Source of the DNA: Thalassorhabdus alkalitolerans
Lineage (GTDB): Bacteria; Bacillota; Bacilli; Bacillales; Marinococcaceae
Reading direction: 5' to 3' (one strand)
Assembly: GCF_042656585.1 (NCBI RefSeq)
Contig: NZ_JBHSPG010000023.1
Length of the DNA stretch: 64,000 bases
Shown: positions 50,545-59,121 of the stretch, in pieces
Layout of the letters: the number at the start of each line of letters is the position of its first letter
Numbering within the stretch: the stretch's first letter is position 1
Notes under the pieces: model-generated
Databases searched by the model: none
Told to the model about the DNA's origin: nothing
What the model saw: only the letters and a program-made list of their open reading frames with translations
Translations under genes and position numbers: made by a program

Positions 50545-52262
50545 TGTCTTTAAACCTTACTGGTATTGCCGCCTCTAAAGGCATTGCAATTGCCAAAGCA
50601 TTCTTATTGGAAACACCGGAGATGGATCTTTCAAAGAAGGAAGTAACAGATACGGATCAAGAGATTAAGCGTTTTAACAACTCCCTTGATAAAGCCAAAG
50701 AAGAACTCCAGCTCATTAAAGAGAAGACGTTAAAAGAAATGGGAGAAGACAAGGCTGAGATTTTTTCAGCTCATCTTCTTGTCTTGTCAGATCCGGAAAT
50801 TATCGATGGAGTCACGAACAAAATTAAAGGCGACAACGTGAACGCTGAATTTGCGATGAAAGAAGTTTCTGACACGTTTGTTTCCTTGTTTGAAAACATG
50901 GATAACGAATATATGAAAGAACGGGCTGCCGATATCCGTGATGTATCTAAACGGGTTCTTCTTCACCTTTTAGGTGTAGAGAACACAAGTTTAGCTACAA
51001 TTGATGAAGAAACAGTAGTTATCGCTGAAGATTTAACGCCTTCAGATACTGCCCAATTAAACTTAACATACATTCGCGGGTTTGCTACGGACATTGGCGG
51101 GCGTACGTCCCATTCTGCTATCATGGCTCGTTCCATGGAAATCCCTGCCGTGGTAGGAACAAAAAATGCTACAGAGACAGTGAAGAACGGAGATCTTGTT
51201 ATTGTAGACGGCTTGGAAGGTGATGTGCTCATCAACCCGGAAGAAGAGGTAGTCAAACAATACCGGGAAAAGCTTGAAAAATTCAACGCTCAACGAAAAG
51301 AATGGGAAAAGCTTATCAATGAACCATCAGAAACAAAGGACGGCCATGAAGTAGAGCTGGCAGCCAACATTGGAACTCCAAATGACATGGAGGGTGTGCT
51401 AAGCAATGGAGCTCAAGGAATTGGATTGTACCGTACGGAGTTTTTGTATATGGGAAGAGACCAGCTTCCTACAGAAGAAGAGCAGTTTGAAGCGTATAAA
51501 ACAGTAGTCGAAAAGATGGAAGGCAAACCGGTAGTCATCCGTACCCTTGATATTGGAGGAGACAAAGAGCTCCCATATCTTGACCTTCCAGAAGAAATGA
51601 ACCCATTTTTAGGATTTAGAGCGATTCGACTATGTTTGGAACGGACAGATATTTTCCGTACACAGCTTCGTGCTCTTTTACGGGCAAGTTCTTATGGAAA
51701 CTTGAAAATCATGTTTCCCATGGTAGCCACTCTAGAAGAAGTTAGGCAGGCTAAAATGATTTTAGCAGAAGAAAGAGAACAGCTGATTGAAGAAGCCATC
51801 GATGTTTCCGAGGATATTGAAGTAGGAATCATGGTAGAGATACCTTCCACAGCTGTGGCAGCAGAACTGTTTGCAAAAGAAGTTGACTTTTTCAGCATCG
51901 GCACTAATGATTTAATTCAGTATACACTTGCTGCTGACCGTATGAGTGAAAAAGTATCACATTTATATCAGCCTTACCATCCTGCCATTTTACGACTGGT
52001 GAAAAGTGTAATTGAAGCAGCTCACAAGGAAGGAAAATGGGCAGGAATGTGTGGAGAAATGGCTGGGGAAGAAACAGCCGTTCCCCTTTTATTAGGTCTA
52101 GGACTGGATGAATTTAGTATGAGTGCCACTTCTGTGCTTCCAGCCAGGTCACAAATAAGAAGCTTAACTAAAAAAGATGCAGAAAAGCTAGTAGAGGAAG
52201 CTTTAACGTTATCTACAGCTGATGAAGTGGCAGAGTTAGTAAAAGAAAAAGGGTTTATCTAG
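50544..52262 (+). CDS. ptsI: PTS enzyme I
   Basis: 572-residue phosphoenolpyruvate-protein phosphotransferase. N-terminal HPr-binding domain, active-site His190 in GGRTSHSAIMARSMEIPAVVG, and the C-terminal PEP-binding barrel with GIGLYRTEFLYM, IRTLDIGGDKELPY and SIGTNDLIQYTLAADR. First phosphorylation step for all PTS sugars. Coupled to ptsH by one-base overlap. Confidence 0.97.
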   Translation: MSLNLTGIAASKGIAIAKAFLLETPEMDLSKKEVTDTDQEIKRFNNSLDKAKEELQLIKEKTLKEMGEDKAEIFSAHLLVLSDPEIIDGVTNKIKGDNVNAEFAMKEVSDTFVSLFENMDNEYMKERAADIRDVSKRVLLHLLGVENTSLATIDEETVVIAEDLTPSDTAQLNLTYIRGFATDIGGRTSHSAIMARSMEIPAVVGTKNATETVKNGDLVIVDGLEGDVLINPEEEVVKQYREKLEKFNAQRKEWEKLINEPSETKDGHEVELAANIGTPNDMEGVLSNGAQGIGLYRTEFLYMGRDQLPTEEEQFEAYKTVVEKMEGKPVVIRTLDIGGDKELPYLDLPEEMNPFLGFRAIRLCLERTDIFRTQLRALLRASSYGNLKIMFPMVATLEEVRQAKMILAEEREQLIEEAIDVSEDIEVGIMVEIPSTAVAAELFAKEVDFFSIGTNDLIQYTLAADRMSEKVSHLYQPYHPAILRLVKSVIEAAHKEGKWAGMCGEMAGEETAVPLLLGLGLDEFSMSATSVLPARSQIRSLTKKDAEKLVEEALTLSTADEVAELVKEKGFI

Positions 52263-52301
52263 TTCAACCTTTCCTGTTTTAGGACATCCTGCCAGAGTAC
52301 C

Positions 52302-52335
52302 ATGCCGCCTGAAGTAAGCAGGCGGCATTTTTTAT
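52302..52335 (+). terminator. Terminator after ptsI
   Basis: ATGCCGCCTG-AAGTAA-GCAGGCGGCAT with T6. Confidence 0.9.
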
Positions 52336-52475
52336 GGGTGAAATGACTTTTTTTTCGCCGCTGCATATAGTGAAAGTAAGACTCGGAGTTCACGTAATGT
52401 TCCTCTTAAAGGCTTGCAATTTCAAAAGAAAACAGAGAAAATAAAACCAGATTGTAAATCTCGGGAGGCTGTAGA

Positions 52476-52922
52476 ATGGCGGACAAAACCCAAGTTGCAG
52501 ATATAGAAAAATCCTTGCGAAGAGTATCGTATATTGTAAAGCAGCGCGGCAGGGAAATATTAGACCAGTTTCCTATTACTCCCCCTCAATTTGTAGCCTT
52601 ACAATGGCTCCATGAAAGTGGGGATATGACCATAGGAGATTTATCTAACAAAATGTACCTTGCCTGCAGCACCACAACGGATTTGGTTGATCGAATGGAG
52701 AAGAATGAACTTGTTGAAAGAGTCAAAGATACAAAAGACCGTCGTGTTGTCAGGATTCATCTTCTTGAAAAAGGGGAAAGTATTATCCGGGAAGTCATAC
52801 GAAAACGACAGGAGTATTTAGCAGATGTACTCATCCATTTCTCCGAAGAAGAAGTGAATTCACTAGAGAAGAACCTTTCGTCCCTTCACCAGGTGATGAT
52901 AGATAATGACCAGCGAGGATGA
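52476..52922 (+). CDS. MarR-family regulator YsmB
   Basis: 148-residue winged-helix regulator: DIEKSLRRVSYIVKQRGREIL dimer helix, LSNKMYLACSTTTDLVDRMEKNELVER recognition helix, and the DTKDRRVVRIHLLEKG wing. Matches B. subtilis YsmB, which lies beside gerE and racE. Ligand and targets are unknown. Start behind CGGGAGG. Confidence 0.88.
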   Translation: MADKTQVADIEKSLRRVSYIVKQRGREILDQFPITPPQFVALQWLHESGDMTIGDLSNKMYLACSTTTDLVDRMEKNELVERVKDTKDRRVVRIHLLEKGESIIREVIRKRQEYLADVLIHFSEEEVNSLEKNLSSLHQVMIDNDQRG

Positions 52923-52975
52923 AAAATTTTCCTTCTCGTAAGTGGTAAAATCATATAGAAATTGAGGGAATGTAA

Positions 52976-53782
52976 GTGGACCAACCAATTGGTGTAATTG
53001 ATTCAGGGCTTGGTGGCTTAACTGTTGCAAAAGAGATAGCAAGACAGCTGCCTAAAGAAAAGATGATATATATCGGGGATACTGCTCGCTGTCCATACGG
53101 GCCTCGTCCTACTGAAGAAGTGCGTACATATACGTGGCAAATGATAGACCGGTTGATGGACAAGGATATAAAAATGCTTGTGATTGCCTGTAATACAGCC
53201 ACAGCTGTGGTTCTTGAGGAAGTAAGACAGGAACTTCCTATTCCTGTGGTCGGCGTTGTTCAGCCTGGTGCCATTGCAGCACTAAAGCTGACTCAGACAG
53301 ACCACGTGGCAGTGATAGGAACAAACGGTACGATAACGAGCCGGGCATATGAACGGGCACTTAAGACAATAAACGCACAAATAAAAATAGAAAGCTTGGC
53401 GTGCCCTCCGTTTGTTCCTCTTGTTGAGCAAGGAATGTGTGAAGGGGAAGAAGCTTTAACTATTGTAAAGCAAACATTGGCTCCGTTAAAAGGGAAATCA
53501 TTTGATACTTTAATTCTGGGGTGCACCCATTATCCACTTCTTTACGATGTCATTCAACAAGCCGTCGGGGATGATATTATACTCATTTCTTCTGGAGATG
53601 AAACGGCCAGGGAAGTAAGTACTTTGCTTTATCACAATGGTCTTCAGTTTACAAGTGACCGTGAGCCTGAACATATTTTTTATACGACAGGGTCTTCTGA
53701 ACAGTTTCGCACGATCGCGAACCGCTGGCTGGATGTAAAAATAGATAAGGTGAATCCCATTACTTTGGAAGCCATATCATAA
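52976..53782 (+). CDS. racE: Glutamate racemase (GTG start)
   Basis: Makes D-glutamate for peptidoglycan. The 268-residue protein has GVIDSGLGGLTVAKE, the two catalytic cysteines Cys72 (VIACNTATA) and Cys183 (LGCTHYPLL), and PYGPR in the substrate loop. Start GTG 52976 follows GAGGGAATG. Lies after ysmB and before gerM as in B. subtilis. Confidence 0.95.
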   Translation: MDQPIGVIDSGLGGLTVAKEIARQLPKEKMIYIGDTARCPYGPRPTEEVRTYTWQMIDRLMDKDIKMLVIACNTATAVVLEEVRQELPIPVVGVVQPGAIAALKLTQTDHVAVIGTNGTITSRAYERALKTINAQIKIESLACPPFVPLVEQGMCEGEEALTIVKQTLAPLKGKSFDTLILGCTHYPLLYDVIQQAVGDDIILISSGDETAREVSTLLYHNGLQFTSDREPEHIFYTTGSSEQFRTIANRWLDVKIDKVNPITLEAIS

Positions 53783-53797
53783 TACTAATAAGGGTTA

Positions 53798-53843
53798 AGA
53801 GGGTTTCCCAACAGTTTATCTTGTTGGCGAAACCCTCTTTTTA
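53798..53843 (+). terminator. Terminator after racE
   Basis: AAGAGGGTTT..CCAACA and TGTTGG..AAACCCTCTT with a T5 tail. Confidence 0.9.
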
Positions 53844-54122
53844 CATATTACCAGTTCTTGGAATATGTTAAGAAAGTTCAAGCTTTTAGGGCGTAACATG
53901 TTCTCAGTCCCGCCTTTTTCATTCCCATCATCGTTTCTTTTGCTCACAGGCAGCAAAGCAGTTCGTTAGCCGGCATCTCTCTCCCCTTTTTGTGACAATA
54001 CCTTTCAAGCTCTAGATGAAGGTTTTTTGCTATCAATACGGCCCCTGTATAAAATGCTTGGTCTATTTCAACCTGGTACTCGTATACATAAAAGTACAAA
54101 CAGGTATGGGAGGGAATAGATC
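53844..54122. other. Intergenic region upstream of gerM
   Basis: About 280 bases with no credible gene. Only very short frames are seen. I could not place a sigma-E or sigma-K promoter for gerM with confidence. Confidence 0.4.
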
Positions 54123-55217
54123 ATGAAGAGAGCAATCATCAAAGGGGTGTCTGGAGCAGCTGTCCTTGGTCTGTTGTTAAGCGGGTGCGGCTTTGGGAAT
54201 AATGAAGCTGGTCAAGAAATGGACTCCCCTCAAATTGATTATATAGATGAGGGGACTGATTTAGAAATGGAGGCAGGAAACGAGGTCGACGGCACCTCTG
54301 AAGAAGAGGGAGCAGAATCAGAAGAGGGATCAGCAGAAATAAGTGAGGAAACTGTTGATAGAGAAATATATTTGTTAGACGAAGATGGGATGGTTGTTCC
54401 CCAAACCTTGTCGCTGCCAAAAGAGGAGGGGGCGCTTAGACAGGCGTTAGAATACCTGGTTATTGATGGCCCTGTTACTCAAATGATTCCAAATGGCTTT
54501 CAAGCCGTACTGCCTCCCGGGACAGAGATAGATGTTCATTTAACAGAGGACGGAACAGCAGTGGCGGACTTTTCTCCAGAATTCGAAGAATACCCGGCAG
54601 ATAAAGAATTATCAATCCTTCAATCCATTACATGGACATTGACACAATTTGAAAACGTAGAGGAAGTTCAAATTAGGATTAATGGCTACGATCAAGAAGT
54701 AATGCCTGTAAATGAAACGCCTATTGGAGATGGGTTAAGCCGGTCGAATGGGATCAATCTTGAAACAGGAAACGCAAGCGATCTCACCCAGAGTGAAAGT
54801 GTTTCAGTGTATTTCCTCTCTCAAAAGGGAGAGGAAGTATACTATGTCCCAGTCACTCGCAGGGTAGACCGGGAAAAAGACCAAATGGAGAGTGTTGTTG
54901 AAGAATTGTTGGAGGGACCAGAGCACGAGAGTTCTTTGTTATCGGACTTTAGAAATGGAGTAGAGTTAACAGAGGAACCGACTGTTGAAGGTGGCGTTGT
55001 CTCTCTTACTTTTAATGACCAGATTTTAAGCGAACTTGAAGGTACTGCGATTTCAAATCATGTGTTGAACACTCTGGCACTTTCCTTTACTGAACTGGAG
55101 GGTATCGAGGAAGTAGCAGTCAGTGTAGAGGGGACAGATGAAGTTCTGACTACTTCTGGTGAGGTTTTGGCCGAGCCTGTTTCCAGACCTGCCCAGGTCA
55201 ATACAGGAGAATTTTAG
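54123..55217 (+). CDS. gerM: Spore germination lipoprotein GerM
   Basis: 364-residue lipoprotein needed in B. subtilis for sporulation and germination. The signal peptide ends in the lipobox LLSGC, Cys22. A very acidic linker follows (residues 28-75, rich in Glu), then two GerMN domains (about 78-190 and 225-345), each with the SVYFLS-like / LLDEDGM strand start and the EYLVIDGP / ELLEGP motif. Start follows GGGAGG. Upstream of rph as in B. subtilis. The long acidic linker is noticeable. Confidence 0.93.
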   Translation: MKRAIIKGVSGAAVLGLLLSGCGFGNNEAGQEMDSPQIDYIDEGTDLEMEAGNEVDGTSEEEGAESEEGSAEISEETVDREIYLLDEDGMVVPQTLSLPKEEGALRQALEYLVIDGPVTQMIPNGFQAVLPPGTEIDVHLTEDGTAVADFSPEFEEYPADKELSILQSITWTLTQFENVEEVQIRINGYDQEVMPVNETPIGDGLSRSNGINLETGNASDLTQSESVSVYFLSQKGEEVYYVPVTRRVDREKDQMESVVEELLEGPEHESSLLSDFRNGVELTEEPTVEGGVVSLTFNDQILSELEGTAISNHVLNTLALSFTELEGIEEVAVSVEGTDEVLTTSGEVLAEPVSRPAQVNTGEF

Positions 55218-55258
55218 AACTTCTAATCAAAGTCTGCTATAATCAATTAGGAATCAGG

Positions 55259-55291
55259 GAAGGTGGCTCTGCTTAAGCTGCCTTCTTTCAT
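55259..55291 (+). terminator. Probable terminator after gerM
   Basis: GAAGGTGGCT and AGCTGCCTTC pair over 10 bp (two G-T), followed by TTTCATTTT. Confidence 0.6.
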
Positions 55292-55396
55292 TTTCCTAAG
55301 CGGAAATTTCCTGTTTTTTCTTGCTGGAGATAGTGTAATACATATACATAAGGCGGTCAAAAGAAAGAGATACTTGAAGACGAGGAGGCAAACAAG

Positions 55397-56194
55397 ATGA
55401 CAAGGATAGACGGCAGAGAAACAAACCAGTTACGACCTGTAACAATAGATAATGACTTTTTAAAACACCCGGAAGGTTCCGTGCTTATAACGATTGGAGA
55501 TACGAAAGTTATCTGTACAGCCAGTATTGAGGAACGGGTGCCTCCATTTATGAGAGGAGAAGGGAAAGGCTGGGTAACCGCTGAGTATTCCATGCTTCCA
55601 AGGGCTACGGAACAAAGAAACATACGAGAAGCAGCAAAAGGCAAGCTTACAGGAAGAACAATGGAAATCCAAAGGTTAATTGGGCGGGCTCTTCGTTCTG
55701 TAGTGGAACTTAGCAAGCTTGGAGAAAGAACGGTCTGGGTAGACTGTGATGTAATTCAGGCAGATGGCGGTACAAGAACGGCATCAATCACCGGAGCATT
55801 TGTTGCAATGGTCCTTGCACTGAAAGGTCACGTGGATAATGGCAAACTGAAAGAGCTTCCTGTAAAGGAATATTTAGCTGCTGTTTCTGTAGGAGTTGAC
55901 CCTGAAAGAGGCGAGTTGCTAGACTTATGCTATGAAGAGGATTCCGCTGCGGACGTGGATATGAATATCGTAATGACCGGTAATGGTGAATTTGTAGAGC
56001 TTCAAGGTACAGGAGAGGAAGCTACATTCTCCAGAGCGCAGCTTAATCACCTGCTGGAGCTTGGTGAAAAAGGGATAAAGGAATTATTTCTTATCCAAAG
56101 AGAAGCAATTGGAGATGCTTCTGCGTTAATTAACACGAAAACAAAGAATGAGGAATCAACGGATGAAAAAGATCATTCTAGCTTCAAAAAATAA
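55397..56194 (+). CDS. rph: Ribonuclease PH
   Basis: Phosphorolytic 3'-5' exoribonuclease that trims tRNA 3' ends. The 265-residue product has the RNase PH fold motifs RVPPFMRGEGKGWVTAEYSMLPRAT, EIQRLIGRALRSVV and DCDVIQADGGTRTASITGAF. Start follows GAGGAGG. A tail of about 15 charged residues (TKNEESTDEKDHSSFKK) extends past the core and overlaps the next gene by 32 bases. Confidence 0.96.
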   Translation: MTRIDGRETNQLRPVTIDNDFLKHPEGSVLITIGDTKVICTASIEERVPPFMRGEGKGWVTAEYSMLPRATEQRNIREAAKGKLTGRTMEIQRLIGRALRSVVELSKLGERTVWVDCDVIQADGGTRTASITGAFVAMVLALKGHVDNGKLKELPVKEYLAAVSVGVDPERGELLDLCYEEDSAADVDMNIVMTGNGEFVELQGTGEEATFSRAQLNHLLELGEKGIKELFLIQREAIGDASALINTKTKNEESTDEKDHSSFKK

Positions 56195-56753
56195 GGGAAA
56201 GATTAAAGAACTGGAAGAAATGCTTGAAGGGGAAAATATAAAAGTGACTTCATTGTTAGACGTGGAATTTGAAGATATACCCGAAACAGGAGAAACCTTT
56301 GCTGAAAATGCTAAGATCAAAGCAGAGGCTGCAGCACAAGCTTTTAATTCCCCTGCAGTGGCAGATGATTCCGGATTGGAAATAGATGCATTACAGGGCA
56401 GGCCTGGTGTCTATTCTGCAAGGTATGCAGGTGAAGAGAAAAGTGACGAAAAAAACATGGAAAAGGTTCTGCAGGAATTGAAATACGTTCCGGTTAATCA
56501 AAGAAGTGCCCGCTTTGTTAGTACCATTGCTGTAGCGGTGCCTGGCAAGGAGACTCTGGTTGTAGAAGGTATAGTTAACGGTGTAATCACTGAAAAAAAG
56601 CAAGGGGACAAAGGATTTGGATACGATCCAATCTTTTACGTGCCAGAGCTGGGCAAGACGATGGCAGAGCTGCCTCCTGAAGAGAAAAACAGAATCAGTC
56701 ACCGGAAACGAGCGTTAGAAAAATTGCAAAAAAGATGGAAAGATATTCTTTAA
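56163..56753 (+). CDS. rdgB: XTP/dITP diphosphatase (RdgB/HAM1)
   Basis: Removes deaminated purine nucleoside triphosphates. The 196-residue product begins MKKIILASKNKGKIKELEEM and has AVADDSGLEIDALQGRPGVYSARYAG and GKTMAELPPEEKNRISHRKRAL. ATG 56163 lies inside the end of rph; an in-frame ATG at 56148 is less family-like. Equivalent of B. subtilis ysnA. Confidence 0.95.
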   Translation: MKKIILASKNKGKIKELEEMLEGENIKVTSLLDVEFEDIPETGETFAENAKIKAEAAAQAFNSPAVADDSGLEIDALQGRPGVYSARYAGEEKSDEKNMEKVLQELKYVPVNQRSARFVSTIAVAVPGKETLVVEGIVNGVITEKKQGDKGFGYDPIFYVPELGKTMAELPPEEKNRISHRKRALEKLQKRWKDIL

Positions 56754-56769
56754 AAAGTGAGGGTTATGT

Positions 56770-57273
56770 GTGAAGCTGCTAGTAATGAGTGACAGCCATG
56801 GGGTCAAAAAAGAAGTAACAGAGGTAAAGATGCGCCATCAGGAAGTGGAGCATGTGATTCATTGCGGTGATTCTGAATTGTCGACGGACGCTCCTGAACT
56901 TAAAGGAGTGCTGGCTGTAAAGGGGAATTGTGACATAGGGGATTTTCCTGAGGAACGAGTTGAACAATTAGGGGATCTGACGGTTCTTGTAGCTCACGGC
57001 CATTTATATAACATCAAAATGAGTCTTGCTTCTTTGACTTACCGGGCCGAAGAAGCAGGAGCAAACGTTGCTTTTTTTGGCCATTCGCATCAAGCAGGTG
57101 TACTTGAGGAGAATGGAGTCGTTTATGTAAATCCAGGCAGCCTGCTTTTGCCTCGCGGCTATCCTGTCCCTTCATATGCTATCGTAGAAGCTGAGAATAA
57201 TAAGGTTTTATCGGTTTCTTTCTATGAGCAGGGAAGCGGAAAAGAAATAACGGAATTATCCAGAAAATTTTAG
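56770..57273 (+). CDS. ysnB: YfcE/MJ0936-type metallophosphoesterase YsnB
   Basis: 167-residue phosphodiesterase with the metal-binding motifs MSDSHG, HCGDSE, KGNCD, AHGH and GHSHQAG, plus NPGSLLLPRG. Starts at GTG 56770 behind GTGAGGG, 16 bases after rdgB. In-vivo substrate unknown. Confidence 0.92.
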   Translation: MKLLVMSDSHGVKKEVTEVKMRHQEVEHVIHCGDSELSTDAPELKGVLAVKGNCDIGDFPEERVEQLGDLTVLVAHGHLYNIKMSLASLTYRAEEAGANVAFFGHSHQAGVLEENGVVYVNPGSLLLPRGYPVPSYAIVEAENNKVLSVSFYEQGSGKEITELSRKF

Positions 57274-57278
57274 TTCAA

Positions 57279-57318
57279 AGGGAAAAGGAGATTTTTTTAT
57301 TTTCTCCTTTATTTCCCC
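57279..57318 (+). terminator. Probable terminator after ysnB
   Basis: AAAGGAGA and TCTCCTTT around a T-rich loop; overlaps the start of the tRNA promoter region. Confidence 0.55.
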
Positions 57319-57319
57319 C

Positions 57320-57348
57320 TTGACTGTTAGCGGCTGATGAGTTATATT
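57320..57348 (+). promoter_or_regulatory. Promoter of tRNA-Arg
   Basis: TTGACT (57320-57325), spacing 17, TATATT (57343-57348). Confidence 0.8.
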
Positions 57349-57384
57349 AATATATGTCGCCGATGAGTTCTTGCTTATTTTCAT

Positions 57385-57461
<77 letters not shown>

Positions 57462-57485
57462 CTTATATTGCTTACATAATATTCT

Positions 57486-57517
57486 AGCCTTCCTTACACA
57501 ACAAGGAAGGCTTTTTT
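57486..57517 (+). terminator. Terminator after tRNA-Arg
   Basis: AGCCTTCCTT and AAGGAAGGCT with T6. Confidence 0.9.
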
Positions 57518-57540
57518 AGTTTTGGCTCTAATAAAGGTGA

Positions 57541-57732
57541 TTGTTAATTTTTAAAAGTCATTTGATTATAAATAAAAGCCCGCGACGCCTTCGGAAATAG
57601 CATTAGCGGAAGAAGAGGCTGGAAGCTGAAACAATGCCCGTGGCATAGAAGATACCGTGAATGCGAATGTCGTGAATTGTTAATGCTTTTGTATTTATAC
57701 CTTTCGTGAAAGGGAAAACCAACAATAAAAGG
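57541..57732 (-). repeat. Palindrome-bounded repeat element, copy B (diverged)
   Basis: Minus-strand copy of the 12315-12505 element. The core 57624-57669 matches copy A at 39 of 46 bases, and further similarity (TTTCC-AAGGCGTC-CG) extends toward 57570. Its end repeats have decayed, so the limits are approximate. Confidence 0.6.
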
Positions 57733-58000
57733 TAACAAAGCCTTTATTTTTCATTTCATGCTTTACGTGCGACTTAGTAAGCATTTACCCCAGAGTCTGT
57801 ATGGTCTCGTTTCATAAAACTATATTGATATTATATCCCTTCCCCTCCCTCTATGTTTTTCATGACCTTACAACCAGGAAAGTCTTTTTTCTTTTTACAC
57901 AACATTCAATTAATGAATATAAAAAAATGAAGACATTGAACCCTTTAACAATAATACTGAAAGCGTTATCATAAGAAATTATATAATTTGAATCGTCGGA
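57733..58000. other. Intergenic stretch between repeat and ilv promoter
   Basis: AT-rich, no gene or RNA recognised. TACTGAAAGCGTTATCA near 57955-57971 is cre-like but poor. Confidence 0.3.
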
Positions 58001-58011
58001 TAATTTTTAAA

Positions 58012-58046
58012 AAGTGGTTGACCACTTCCCCTAATGGGCGTATTAT
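58012..58046 (+). promoter_or_regulatory. ilvED promoter with overlapping GntR-like palindrome
   Basis: TTGACC (58018-58023), spacing 17, TATTAT (58041-58046). The -35 lies inside AAGTGGT-TG-ACCACTT, a 7+7 inverted repeat of the TGGT-N-ACCA type used by FadR-subfamily GntR regulators. An AT-rich CodY-like match (11 of 15) lies directly upstream. Confidence 0.6.
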
Positions 58047-58082
58047 AAACGTCAAACACATTTTGTAGTCAAGAGAAGAACA

Positions 58083-58113
58083 ATTGCCCTCTGCAGGAGA
58101 ACAAAAGGGCAAT
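58083..58113 (+). other. Leader hairpin upstream of ilvE
   Basis: ATTGCCCT and AGGGCAAT form an 8-bp stem. No T run follows, but TGATATAAT just behind could be an extra extended -10. Confidence 0.45.
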
Positions 58114-58186
58114 AATGATATAATTTGTGAACCTATTATTAGCTAGATTTTTTCGAATATTTAAGCAGACATCAGGGGTGATTAGA

Positions 58187-59092
58187 GTGGGTGAACAATG
58201 GATCTATTTAAACGGAGAGTTTGTAAAAAAGGAAGATGCTAAGATCTCTGTTTATGATCACGGCTTTCTTTATGGAGATGGAGTGTTTGAAGGGATACGC
58301 GTATATCATGGGAATGTCTACAAACTAGAAGAGCATTTAGAGCGTCTCTTCAATTCAGCTAAATCAATTATGCTGAATATTCCATACACAATGGATGAAT
58401 TAACAGACATTATTGTTCAAACCCTCAAAAAAAATGCATTGCGGGATGCATATATACGCCTGGTGGTCTCTCGTGGAGTAGGAAACCTGGGGTTAGATCC
58501 AACTACCTGTGCAAAGCCGCAGCTGATTGTAATAGCTGAAGAGCTTGCCATATATCCTAAAGAATTATATGAAAGAGGGCTTGAAATCGTCACAGTGGCT
58601 ACTCGGAGGAACCGACCGGATGTATTGAGCCCAAAAGTGAAATCTCTAAACTATTTAAATAATATATTAGTTAAGATAGAAGCCAGTCTGGCAGGAGTAA
58701 GTGAAGCATTAATGCTGAACAATGAAGGGTATGTAGCAGAAGGTTCCGCAGACAATGTCTTTATTTTGAGAAAAGGCGTATTGTTAACTCCTCCAGGATA
58801 CATCGGGGCACTAGAAGGAATTACAAGAAACGCAATTGTGGACCTTGCTCTAGATATGGGCTACGAAGTAAAAGAAGAGCCATTTACCAGACATGATGTC
58901 TACACAGCCGATGAAGTATTTTTAACAGGGACAGCTGCTGAAGTCATTGCGGTTGTAAAAGTCGACGGCCGTGAAATTGGAGAGGGAAAACCTGGTCCAG
59001 AGACACAGCGTTTACTGAAAGCTTTCCGTCAAAAAGTCGTAGAAGACGGAGTCAAAGTTTACTCTAAAGAATCAGAAGTAGAAGTAGGATAG
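58187..59092 (+). CDS. ilvE: Branched-chain amino-acid aminotransferase (fold type IV)
   Basis: Last step of Leu/Ile/Val synthesis. The 301-residue PLP enzyme has YDHGFLYGDGVFEGIRVYHGN, the catalytic lysine in SPKVKSLNYLNNILVKIEA, EGSADNVFIL and the phosphate-binding GALEGITRN. It is of the short ~300-residue class, close in type to D-amino-acid aminotransferase folds, but the operon supports IlvE. Start is GTG 58187 behind AGGGGTG; upstream in-frame starts precede that site. Followed by ilvD. Confidence 0.9.
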   Translation: MGEQWIYLNGEFVKKEDAKISVYDHGFLYGDGVFEGIRVYHGNVYKLEEHLERLFNSAKSIMLNIPYTMDELTDIIVQTLKKNALRDAYIRLVVSRGVGNLGLDPTTCAKPQLIVIAEELAIYPKELYERGLEIVTVATRRNRPDVLSPKVKSLNYLNNILVKIEASLAGVSEALMLNNEGYVAEGSADNVFILRKGVLLTPPGYIGALEGITRNAIVDLALDMGYEVKEEPFTRHDVYTADEVFLTGTAAEVIAVVKVDGREIGEGKPGPETQRLLKAFRQKVVEDGVKVYSKESEVEVG

Positions 59093-59121
59093 CAGAGAGA
59101 GATGCAGTGGGAGAGATAAAG

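Noticed and set aside
53844..54122. Short minus-strand frames upstream of gerM
   Set aside because: At most 10-20 codons, no proper ribosome-binding site, no sign of selection visible.
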